Shown here in pieces: positions 1 through 5,758 of a stretch of 10,325 bases of DNA (position 1 is its first letter; each line of letters starts with the position of its first letter). The notes beneath the pieces are model-generated. The model saw only the letters and a list, made by a program, of their open reading frames with translations, was not told the DNA's origin and searched no databases. Source of the stretch: Planctomycetaceae bacterium (GTDB lineage: Bacteria; Planctomycetota; Planctomycetia; Pirellulales; UBA1268); NCBI GenBank assembly GCA_003488325.1, contig DNLZ01000003.1, positions 25,887 through 36,211 of the forward strand, written 5' to 3'. Position numbers and translations under genes: made by a program.

Positions 1-265
1 CGGAACGCGATCCCGTCGTCACGTCCCACGCCGCGACCGCGTTGACGTCGACCAGGGGCGTGCCTCCGTGCTGGCCGCTGTTCGCGAGACCCCACTGCTC
101 GCCGAACAGCGGATCGGTCGGCACGGCCGACGGCAGCACGGCAGCCTCGTCCGCGACGACGGGCGCGCACTGCACCCGGCGCTCGAGCCACTCGGGCCCG
201 ACCAGCCTCGATTGCGTACGAGGGCGAATCCTGCCGGCGGTGCGCCGCCATCCGAGCCGTTCCAT
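1..265 (-). CDS. Subtilisin-family (S8) serine peptidase, N-terminal fragment running off the left edge
   Basis: Reading leftward from an ATG at 265-263 gives 88 codons without a stop, up to the window edge. Residues 50-84 contain TDPLFGEQWGLANSGQ, then GGTP, DVNAVAAWDVTTGS. This is the usual lead-in of subtilases ('NDPxFxxQWGLxNTGQ ... DINAxxAWDxTTGS'), which comes just before the catalytic Asp. The catalytic triad itself lies outside the window. Residues 1-35 are Arg-rich and end in GPEWLERRVQCAP, resembling the basic leader plus LE-x-R motif of many planctomycete exported proteins; no ordinary hydrophobic signal peptide is visible. The frame is closed by a stop at 328-326, so the start lies between there and about 265. 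ATG 265 is the only ATG; a GGGGGAG tract lies only one base upstream, too close to be a normal ribosome site. The family assignment is strong. Export, full length and any C-terminal repeats cannot be judged. Confidence 0.82.
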   Translation of the reverse strand, partial: MERLGWRRTAGRIRPRTQSRLVGPEWLERRVQCAPVVADEAAVLPSAVPTDPLFGEQWGLANSGQHGGTPLVDVNAVAAWDVTTGSRS

Positions 266-455
266 GCTCCCCCGCGTCCCTGCAGGCGATGACCGTTCCG
301 ACGGGCGGTTCGTCGCCCGACATGGTCACCGCGTGTGCCGACCGCGCCGCGTCACGCCGCGCGGACGACGTGCTGCAGCGGGCCTCGCGCCCGCCACGCA
401 CGCCGTCGCGAGATGGTGGAGCCGAGCCACGCTGGAATCCACTCCGCGACGCCGC

Positions 456-476
456 CCTGGCACGATCCGTGCCGGG
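456..476. repeat. Inverted repeat / hairpin in the divergent spacer
   Basis: The sequence CCTGGCACG-ATC-CGTGCCGGG can fold into a 9-bp stem, including one G-T wobble, around a 3-base loop. The core GGCACG/CGTGCC is perfect. There is no T-run on either side, so it is not a standard intrinsic terminator. It could be a protein-binding palindrome, a structured leader, or chance in GC-rich DNA. Confidence 0.4.
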
Positions 477-617
477 AGGCCCGACCCGACCATCCGTGAG
501 ATGCCCGGACACTTCCGCTCGCGCGGAGACGAGGCACGCCCAGGCCGCGCAACCGGAACCATGCGACGGCGCGTGATGCCGAATCGACGGGATGCCGAAA
601 CCAAATCAAGATCCCTC

Positions 618-633
618 CCATAGGGGGGTATGG
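618..633. promoter_or_regulatory. CsoR/RcnR/FrmR-type operator-like site (CCATA-G6-TATGG)
   Basis: A perfect 5-bp inverted repeat, CCATA and TATGG, flanks an uninterrupted run of six G's. Known operators of the CsoR/RcnR/FrmR (DUF156) repressor family share this layout: a G/C tract bracketed by short A/T-containing inverted repeats. The site lies 69 bases before the ATG of the MpsC-like gene, a reasonable place for an operator. No DUF156 regulator is encoded in the window, so the link to that family rests on the pattern alone. It could also serve the divergent subtilase gene. Confidence 0.4.
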
Positions 634-693
634 CGTGTCGCACACCGGCCGTGCCGTACGGGCGGGCGCTGGCGTCCAGGACAACGAACCGGT

Positions 694-697
694 GGAG
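694..697 (+). promoter_or_regulatory. Ribosome binding site (GGAG) fixing the MpsC-like start
   Basis: GGAG sits five bases before the ATG at 703. The same frame stays open back to an ATG at 592, but the extra 37 residues are Arg/Pro-rich, have no such site, and would run across the operator-like element. The family's N-terminus also begins at the 703 start. Confidence 0.65.
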
Positions 698-702
698 TCG
701 CC

Positions 703-1089
703 ATGAAGTCGCAGGGAGAAATCGAGGCGGCCGTCTGTGACGCCGTCGCCCGCTTCCAGCAGGAATTCCTCGGACGCGGCCCGCGGCGGGTCCACGCGCA
801 TCTCGTCGAGAACCGGCTCTTCGTCCACCTCGACGGGGTGCTGACGGCCGCGGAACAGCAGCTGATCCGCGGCGAGGGGAGCGACAACGGCCGCGGGGCC
901 GAGCTCCTCAAGCAGCTGCGAAGCCACCTCGTGGTCGCGGGTCGCCATCTCCTCGTGCGGCTCGTCGAGGAGGCTGCCGGCGCGGCCCCCGTGAGCGTGC
1001 ATCACGACATCAGTCCCACGACCGGAGAGGAGGTGATCGTGCTCACGCTCGCGAGCACCCCGGCATGCCGCGACCGCCGCCGGCGCTGA
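703..1089 (+). CDS. MpsC-like (DUF2294) family protein, stand-alone
   Basis: This 128-residue protein matches the DUF2294 family in pattern. It begins with a short helix (SQGEIEAAVCDAVARF), then the hallmark QEFLGRGPRRVHAHLVENRL, then VHLDGVLTAAEQQL at about residues 42-55. After these come a helix with ELLKQLRSHLV and a closing strand TGEEVIVLTLA. The family includes MpsC of the staphylococcal MpsABC sodium-translocating, membrane-potential-generating system. The biochemical role of MpsC itself is poorly defined. No NuoL-like MpsA or DUF2309 MpsB is present here, so transport cannot be inferred; solitary DUF2294 genes are common. The protein is soluble, without signal peptide or membrane segment. 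It ends in a basic tail (CRDRRRR). It precedes the HerA-like ATPase on the same strand by 84 bases and may be co-transcribed with it. An operator-like site lies upstream. Confidence 0.8.
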   Translation: MKSQGEIEAAVCDAVARFQQEFLGRGPRRVHAHLVENRLFVHLDGVLTAAEQQLIRGEGSDNGRGAELLKQLRSHLVVAGRHLLVRLVEEAAGAAPVSVHHDISPTTGEEVIVLTLASTPACRDRRRR

Positions 1090-1173
1090 CCGTCCAGCCT
1101 GCGGCCGCTCGCACCTGGTTGCACAAATCGTGCCGCTGGCGTCGAATCGGGACGTGGGTGACGGAGCCGAGCG

Positions 1174-3681
1174 ATGAAGCGAGCGAGCACACAGGAGGCG
1201 GGAGCGCGATCCCGCGGGGGCCAGGGCCACGACCTGGAGGCCGCGATCGAGGGTCTCGGAATCTTCTACCTCGGCCGCGCGGTCGACGAGGGATCGGGCG
1301 AGGTCACCGCCGCGCCCCTGCTGGTCGATGCCCGGCGCTTCACGACGCACGCCGTCTGCGTCGGAATGACCGGCAGTGGCAAGACGGGGCTGCTCGTCGG
1401 CATGGTCGAGGAGGCCGCGCTCGACGGCATCCCGGCGCTCGTCATCGACCCGAAGGGCGACCTCGCGAACCTCCTGCTCTCGTTTCCATCACTCGATCCG
1501 TCCGATTTCCTGCCGTGGATCGAAGCGGACGCGGCCTCGCGGGAGGGCATCACGGTCGAGGATCTCGCCCGTCGCACCGCGCGCACCTGGGCCGAGGGGC
1601 TCGCCGCCTCCGGCCAGTCGGCCGACCGTATTCGACGACTGCACGCGGCCGCCGACATGGCGATCTACACGCCCGGCAGCCGCGCCGGCAGGCCGCTCGC
1701 GATGCTCGGCAGCATGGAGCCGCCCGATGGTGTCGCCGGCGACGACCCGGAGGTGCGTCGCGAACGGATCGAATCGCTGGTCTCGGGCATCCTCGCGCTG
1801 GCCGGTGTCGACGGCGATCCCGGCACCAGCCGCGAGCACGTCCTTTTGTCGGCGATCGTCGACGCGCTCTGGAAAAGCGGCCAGCGGGTCGACTTCGGCA
1901 CGCTCGTGCGGGCGCTACCCGCACCGCCGATCGAGCGGGTGGGCTTCCTCGAACTCGAAAACTTCTTCCCCGCAGGCGATCGCTTTCAGCTCGCCACGCG
2001 GCTCAACACCGTGGCCGCCGCACCGGGGTTCGAGGCCTGGCTCGACGGCGAACCACTCGATGTCGGGCGCCTTCTCTGGACCCCGGCGGGCAAGCCGCGG
2101 GTCGCGGTCGTGTCGATCGCGCACCTCGCCGAGCCGCAACGCATGGCCTTCGTCACGCTGCTCGCCGGGGCGACCGTCGCCTGGATGCGCTCGCAGGGCG
2201 GCACGTCGTCGCTCAAGGCCCTCTTCGTGATGGACGAGGTGTTCGGCTACGTGCCGCCGACCGCGAATCCGCCGAGCAAGACGCCGATCCTCACGCTCAT
2301 GAAGCAGGCGCGTGCCTACGGGCTGGGCGTCGTGCTGGCGACGCAGAATCCGGTCGATCTCGACTACAAGGGCCTGTCCAACGCGGGCCTCTGGTTCCTC
2401 GGCCGGCTCCAGACCGCCCGCGACAAGGCGCGGGTGCTCGACGGACTCGAGGGGGCGGCGGCGAGTGCGGGGGGATCGTTCGACCGCAGCCGGCTCGATC
2501 GGCTCCTCTCGGGCCTGGGGCAGAGGCGGTTTCTCATGCACTCGGTCCACGGCGACGAGGAGACGCTCTTCCAATCGCGCTGGACGATGGCCTACCTGCG
2601 CGGTCCGCTCCTCCGCGAGGAGATCCGGCGGCTGTCGGCGACGGCATCCGGCGTCGCGGACGGACAGCCGGTCTCCGCCGCCCGGCCGTCCCCGGCTGCG
2701 TCGGCCGGTGGCCCGACGCGGGGTGGACCACGACCGATCCTGCCCCCGGCGGTGAAGGAGGTCTTCCTCGCGCCACGGGCACCGCTCGCGCCCGACGAGC
2801 TCGTGCACTACGAGCCTGCCATCCTCGCGCGGGCCCGTGTCCGCTATGCGACGCGCAGCCCACGGATCGACGTCGATCGCGACGTGATCCGCATCGCACC
2901 CGCCGGTGACACCCTCGGCGAATCGGCGTGGGAGGCGGGAGACGAGCTCGCGGCTCCTCCGGAGATCGAACTGGCGCCCCGCGCCGGGACGTTCGCGTCG
3001 GTGCCGGCGGCCTTGTCCGGGCCGCGCGGCTACGCGTCGCTCGGGGCGTCCCTCAAGGGCTGGCTGGGCCGCACCGCGCGGCTGTCCGCCTGGCGGGCCC
3101 CTGCGATCGAGGCCATCTCCGAACCGGGCGAGACGGAGGGGGCGTTCCGCGCGCGGATCGCCCATCGCGTGCGCGAGTGGCGTGATGCCGAACTCGAGAA
3201 GGTGCGGGCGCGGCACGCCACGAAGCTGGCCGGACTCTCCGACCGGATCGAGCGGGCGAGGCAACGCGTCGAGAAGGAGAAGGCCGAGGCGAAGAGCCAG
3301 TCGGTGCAGACCTACGTGTCGATCGGCTCCGCCGTGCTGGGCGCCCTGCTCGGCCGGCGGCGGCTCTCGTCCACGACGATCGGCAAGGCGGCCACCTCGA
3401 TGCGAACCGCGAGCCGCGCGGCCCGGCAGCAGGCCGACGTCGCACATGCCGAGGAGAGCCTCACGTCGCTCGAGGAGAAGCGACGGCTCCTGGAGGAGGA
3501 GGTGGAGGCGGAACTCGAACAGCTCCGGCTCGAGTCCCAGCCGGAGCGGATCGTGCTCGAGCCCCTCGAGATTCCCGCGCTGAAGTCCGGCGTCACGGTG
3601 GATGACGTCGTCCTCGCCTGGGTGCCGGCGGAGCCCGTGAGGGCCGAGCGACCGAGCGTCGCCTCGAGGCCCTGGGGCTGA
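1174..3681 (+). CDS. HerA/FtsK-superfamily ATPase (DUF87/DUF853-like) with coiled-coil, glycine-zipper C-terminus
   Basis: This 835-residue protein has a P-loop ATPase core. Walker A is GMTGSGKT at residues 64-71, followed by PALVIDPKGDL (87-97), typical of HerA-like ATPases. Walker B is LFVMDE (350-355). A polar sensor-like motif, VVLATQNPVDLDYKG, lies at 386-400. HerA-type enzymes are hexameric DNA motors, but many bacterial relatives such as YjgR have no known role. After the ATPase, a Ser/Ala/Pro/Gly linker (about 488-520) leads to a C-terminal half with two charged coiled coils (about 655-710 and 752-790). Between these lies VSIGSAVLGALLG (715-727), a glycine-zipper-like segment that could insert in or touch a membrane. 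No nuclease (NurA) or SIR2 partner is adjacent. The start is supported by GGAG seven bases upstream of ATG 1174. purU follows after 5 bases, suggesting translational coupling. The fold is confident; the substrate (DNA or other polymer) is unknown. Confidence 0.85.
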   Translation: MKRASTQEAGARSRGGQGHDLEAAIEGLGIFYLGRAVDEGSGEVTAAPLLVDARRFTTHAVCVGMTGSGKTGLLVGMVEEAALDGIPALVIDPKGDLANLLLSFPSLDPSDFLPWIEADAASREGITVEDLARRTARTWAEGLAASGQSADRIRRLHAAADMAIYTPGSRAGRPLAMLGSMEPPDGVAGDDPEVRRERIESLVSGILALAGVDGDPGTSREHVLLSAIVDALWKSGQRVDFGTLVRALPAPPIERVGFLELENFFPAGDRFQLATRLNTVAAAPGFEAWLDGEPLDVGRLLWTPAGKPRVAVVSIAHLAEPQRMAFVTLLAGATVAWMRSQGGTSSLKALFVMDEVFGYVPPTANPPSKTPILTLMKQARAYGLGVVLATQNPVDLDYKGLSNAGLWFLGRLQTARDKARVLDGLEGAAASAGGSFDRSRLDRLLSGLGQRRFLMHSVHGDEETLFQSRWTMAYLRGPLLREEIRRLSATASGVADGQPVSAARPSPAASAGGPTRGGPRPILPPAVKEVFLAPRAPLAPDELVHYEPAILARARVRYATRSPRIDVDRDVIRIAPAGDTLGESAWEAGDELAAPPEIELAPRAGTFASVPAALSGPRGYASLGASLKGWLGRTARLSAWRAPAIEAISEPGETEGAFRARIAHRVREWRDAELEKVRARHATKLAGLSDRIERARQRVEKEKAEAKSQSVQTYVSIGSAVLGALLGRRRLSSTTIGKAATSMRTASRAARQQADVAHAEESLTSLEEKRRLLEEEVEAELEQLRLESQPERIVLEPLEIPALKSGVTVDDVVLAWVPAEPVRAERPSVASRPWG
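3304..3357 (+). other. Glycine-zipper segment within the HerA-like ATPase
   Basis: Residues 711-728 contain the small-residue pattern G-S-A-V-L-G-A-L-L-G, with glycines at 718, 723 and 727, followed directly by Arg-Arg-Arg. It is flanked on both sides by highly charged helices. Such segments occur in proteins that pack helices tightly or associate with membranes. It is short for a full membrane span. Confidence 0.45.
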
Positions 3682-3686
3682 GCCAC

Positions 3687-4538
3687 GTGCGTGAAATCGT
3701 CCTGGTCGACTGTCCCGACGAGGTGGGCCTCATCCACCGGATCACCGGCGTGCTCGAGCGCGCCCGTCTCAACATCGAGTCGAACCACGAGTTCGTCGAT
3801 CCGCTCGCCCGGCACTTCTTCTTTCGGGCGGAGGTCGCCGCGACGACGCCGGACGCGACCACCCTGGCCGCCGATCTGCGGGAATCGCTGGCGGCCGTGC
3901 TGCCCCGGGCGGCCCGCGTGCGCGTCAGCCGTGAGGAACGCCGGCCGCTCGTCGTGCTCGCCAGCCGCGAGCCGCACTGCCTGGGCGAACTGCTCCTGCT
4001 CGACGCGGTGGGTGAGCTGCCCGGCCGCATCGTGGCCGTGGTGTCGAACCATGACGCGCTCGGTGAGCTCGTGGCCCGGTTTTCCGTGCCGTTCCACCAC
4101 GTCCCCGTGCGCGACGACGCCCCGCGGGAGGCGCACGAGGCCGCGCTCGAGGCCGTGATCGATCCGTACGCCCCGGCCTACCTCGTGCTCGCACGCTACA
4201 TGCGGGTGCTCTCCCCCGCCTTCGTCGGCCGGCGTTCCGACCGGATCGTGAACATCCACCACTCGTTCCTGCCCGCGTTCGCCGGGGCGAGCCCCTACCG
4301 GCAGGCCTTCGCGCGAGGCGTGAAGCTCATCGGCGCCACCGCACACTTCGTCACGGCCGAGCTCGACGCCGGTCCGATCATCGCCCAGGACGTCATCGGC
4401 GTGGACCACACCTACACGCCGGAGCGGATGGCCCAGGCGGGCCGCGACGTGGAGAAGTTCGTGCTCGCGCGGGCGGTGCGGCTCGTGCTCGAGGAGCGGG
4501 TGTTTCTCCACGGCGGCCGCACGGTCGTCTTCGCCTGA
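3687..4538 (+). CDS. purU: Formyltetrahydrofolate deformylase
   Basis: This enzyme hydrolyses 10-formyl-tetrahydrofolate to formate and tetrahydrofolate, balancing one-carbon pools and supplying formate for PurT-type purine synthesis. The 283-residue length is normal. The N-terminal ACT domain (about 1-80) begins with VDCPDEVGLIHRITGVL and continues with NIESNHEFVD. The formyltransferase-like catalytic domain starts around residue 87: LASREPHCLGELL, AVVSNHDALG, LARYMRVLSP, then RIVNIHHSFLPAFAGASPY and KLIGATAHFVTAELDAGPIIAQD. The catalytic trio of the GART/PurU fold is visible as Asn189, His191 and Asp227. The start is a GTG five bases after the ATPase stop; no strong ribosome site is seen, so translation is probably coupled to the ATPase gene. 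No other folate or purine genes are nearby, so the link to its neighbours is positional only. Confidence 0.95.
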   Translation: MREIVLVDCPDEVGLIHRITGVLERARLNIESNHEFVDPLARHFFFRAEVAATTPDATTLAADLRESLAAVLPRAARVRVSREERRPLVVLASREPHCLGELLLLDAVGELPGRIVAVVSNHDALGELVARFSVPFHHVPVRDDAPREAHEAALEAVIDPYAPAYLVLARYMRVLSPAFVGRRSDRIVNIHHSFLPAFAGASPYRQAFARGVKLIGATAHFVTAELDAGPIIAQDVIGVDHTYTPERMAQAGRDVEKFVLARAVRLVLEERVFLHGGRTVVFA

Positions 4539-4559
4539 CGGCACGAGGGCAGCCTCAGG

Positions 4560-4577
4560 GCCGCCCGGACCGGCGGC
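4560..4577. terminator. GC hairpin in the convergent gap, possible bidirectional terminator
   Basis: GCCGCC-CGGACC-GGCGGC forms a perfect 6-bp stem with a 6-base loop. It lies in the 62-base gap between the end of purU and the end of the leftward cytochrome gene, where transcripts converge. There is no T-run on either strand, so it would be a non-canonical terminator; such palindromes also arise by chance at this GC content. Confidence 0.35.
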
Positions 4578-4600
4578 GTCGGGCCCGGCTGCCGGCCGGC

Positions 4601-5059
4601 TCAGTCGGCGTCGCGCATCGAGCGATGGCACCGCACGCACTTCATCGTGACGTCCATCCAGGCGACGAGCGCGGCGTCGAGGTTCTCGGCGTCGGCGGCC
4701 GCGCGGAGCGTGTCGCACGACCGTCGGAACTCGGCGCTCTGCCGCACGTAATCCTCGGTCTGCAGGACCTGCCAGTTGGAATCCTGGCTCGCCAGGGACA
4801 GGTCGTGCGCACCCTTCGCGATGAGGCTGAAATCACCGACCGACAGGCCCTCGAGCACGTTCTGCGAGTGCGCGAGCTTGGCCCGCATGAACGTGGCCAC
4901 GCGGTCCGGCTTCGTCGCCTCGTCCGACACCGCCCGGGCGGCCGACAGCAATCCTCCCACCGCCAACGCGCTGCACGCGACGACGGCGCAGGCCGCCGTG
5001 CTCCGCGTTCCGCGAGCGAATCCGATCGTGGTAACGCACCGGATCAGGGATGGGCACAC
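4601..5059 (-). CDS. Small exported c-type cytochrome (cytochrome c'-like), one C-terminal heme site
   Basis: From a GTG at 5059-5057 the product has 152 residues. It has a signal peptide: Arg-containing start, hydrophobic stretch AACAVVACSALAVGGLLSA, and likely cleavage after AARA (residue 43). The mature part looks all-helical and ends in CVRCH (141-145), a single CxxCH heme-attachment motif near the C-terminus. That is the arrangement of cytochrome c' and related four-helix cytochromes, which bind NO or CO or carry electrons in the periplasm. The frame is open to an ATG at 5143, but that start would overlap the hemerythrin gene by 50 bases and put 28 Pro/Arg-rich residues before the signal peptide, so GTG 5059 is preferred. 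It lies 34 bases downstream of the hemerythrin-like gene on the same strand and is probably co-transcribed. The class is fairly sure; exact subfamily and ligand are not. Confidence 0.75.
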   Translation of the reverse strand: MCPSLIRCVTTIGFARGTRSTAACAVVACSALAVGGLLSAARAVSDEATKPDRVATFMRAKLAHSQNVLEGLSVGDFSLIAKGAHDLSLASQDSNWQVLQTEDYVRQSAEFRRSCDTLRAAADAENLDAALVAWMDVTMKCVRCHRSMRDAD

Positions 5060-5093
5060 GGGCCCTGGAAAGACGCCCCGTCGACGCGGACCC

Positions 5094-5555
5094 TCAGTCG
5101 GTGAGCCCGAGATCCTCGTTGTAGCCTTCCTGCACGACGGCATTCTCGCTCCTTTCGTGGGCCATCAGGTGCCGGACGAACGTCTCGAAGTCGCGGTTGG
5201 CCTCGTCCCACGACGCCTGCGAAATATCGTGCCGCGGCAGCCCGCGGATCAAGGCATCCAGTTCCGCGAGCAGGCCGGGATGCTCCGCCAGCACCGCCTT
5301 GACGGCGCGGTTGAGGCGGGGCACGCGGCTCAGCGACTCCTCGAGATGGCCGCCGGACTCCTCCTGGACGAAGTGCTGATGCAGGTGGTCGCGGAGGGTG
5401 ACGAGGTGCCCCCGGACGTCCGGCACGGCGGCGGGCCGGGCCGGCCCGGCGGCGTCGAAGGCCGCCCGCGCCGCCGCGACGAGGTCGTGCAGGTGGCGAT
5501 GGCCGACGAGGATGTGGCCCATGATGATCGGGTCGGCGCGATCGATCGCAGCCAT
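5094..5555 (-). CDS. Hemerythrin-like (HHE) di-iron protein
   Basis: This 153-residue cytoplasmic protein has no signal peptide and shows the helical, His/Glu-rich pattern of bacterial hemerythrin domains. The visible candidate iron ligands are His19/His21/His23 in VGHRHLHDL and the block LRDHLHQHFVQEE (His57, His61, Glu65). His92 in EHPGLL and the final RHLMAHERSEN (His129, His133, Glu134) complete the set. Such proteins bind O2 or NO, sense oxygen, or protect iron centres; the sequence alone does not say which. The frame extends upstream to 5708, but the added 51 residues look non-coding, whereas ATG 5555 has GGAG at a good distance. It is the first gene of a two-gene leftward unit with a c-type cytochrome, divergent from the M16 protease operon across about 200 bases. 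Confidence 0.8.
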   Translation of the reverse strand: MAAIDRADPIIMGHILVGHRHLHDLVAAARAAFDAAGPARPAAVPDVRGHLVTLRDHLHQHFVQEESGGHLEESLSRVPRLNRAVKAVLAEHPGLLAELDALIRGLPRHDISQASWDEANRDFETFVRHLMAHERSENAVVQEGYNEDLGLTD

Positions 5556-5563
5556 GACGGCGT

Positions 5564-5567
5564 CTCC
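5564..5567 (-). promoter_or_regulatory. Ribosome binding site (GGAG) fixing the hemerythrin start
   Basis: On the minus strand GGAG lies eight bases before ATG 5555-5553. This supports the short 153-residue product over the longer open frame reaching 5708. Confidence 0.65.
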
Positions 5568-5724
5568 GGAACGGGCGGTGGGCCCCGACAGACGATACGT
5601 CGCGAAGGCCGACGACGGCGCCGACACGATCGATTCCCCGCGTCCCGGGGCCGTCGCCGCGCGCGGACACGTGGCGACGGTCGCGACGCCGGACCGCTGC
5701 ACGATCACCGCGGGGCGGTTCGGG

Positions 5725-5730
5725 TATAAC
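5725..5730 (+). promoter_or_regulatory. Possible -10 element for the M16 protease operon
   Basis: TATAAC matches the sigma-70 -10 consensus at five of six positions. It is a rare AT-rich patch in this region, 28 bases before the ATG at 5759. No clear -35 is seen at the right distance, so the call is tentative. GGGAAACCC just downstream (5742-5750) could form a tiny leader hairpin. Confidence 0.4.
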
Positions 5731-5758
5731 GTCGGCCCCCAGGGAAACCCTCGCTCTC

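Larger units (their letters stand above)
266..702. other. Divergent intergenic region with no supported gene
   Basis: This 437-base stretch separates the leftward subtilase from the rightward MpsC-like gene and should hold promoters for both. Open frames cross it on both strands, but their translations are Arg/Pro/Ser-rich with no recognisable domain and no good ribosome site, as expected for GC-rich non-coding DNA. Two structures stand out: a 9-bp hairpin at 456-476 and an inverted repeat around six G's at 618-633. A locally A-rich patch (about 597-612) lies just before the latter. I found no convincing -35/-10 pair. Confidence 0.6.

Noticed and set aside
42..623. 193-residue open frame on the plus strand
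   Set aside because: The composition is Arg/Pro/Ser-rich with no domain or ribosome site, and its first part is opposite the subtilase reading.
1119..1147. Possible promoter before the ATPase (TTGCAC, 17 bases, TCGAAT)
   Set aside because: Both hexamers match the sigma-70 consensus poorly, so it does not rise above chance.
1915..3447. 510-residue open frame on the minus strand
   Set aside because: It is antisense to the HerA-like ATPase, which has clear Walker motifs. The translation is Arg-rich without recognisable motifs.
1174..3681. Antiphage HerA system (SIR2-HerA, NurA-HerA, or similar)
   Set aside because: No nuclease, SIR2 or other defence effector is adjacent. The neighbours are an MpsC-like protein and PurU.
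3312..4718. 468-residue open frame on the minus strand over purU
   Set aside because: It is antisense to purU, whose catalytic residues are intact. Its His/Asp/Arg-rich translation is typical of an antisense shadow.
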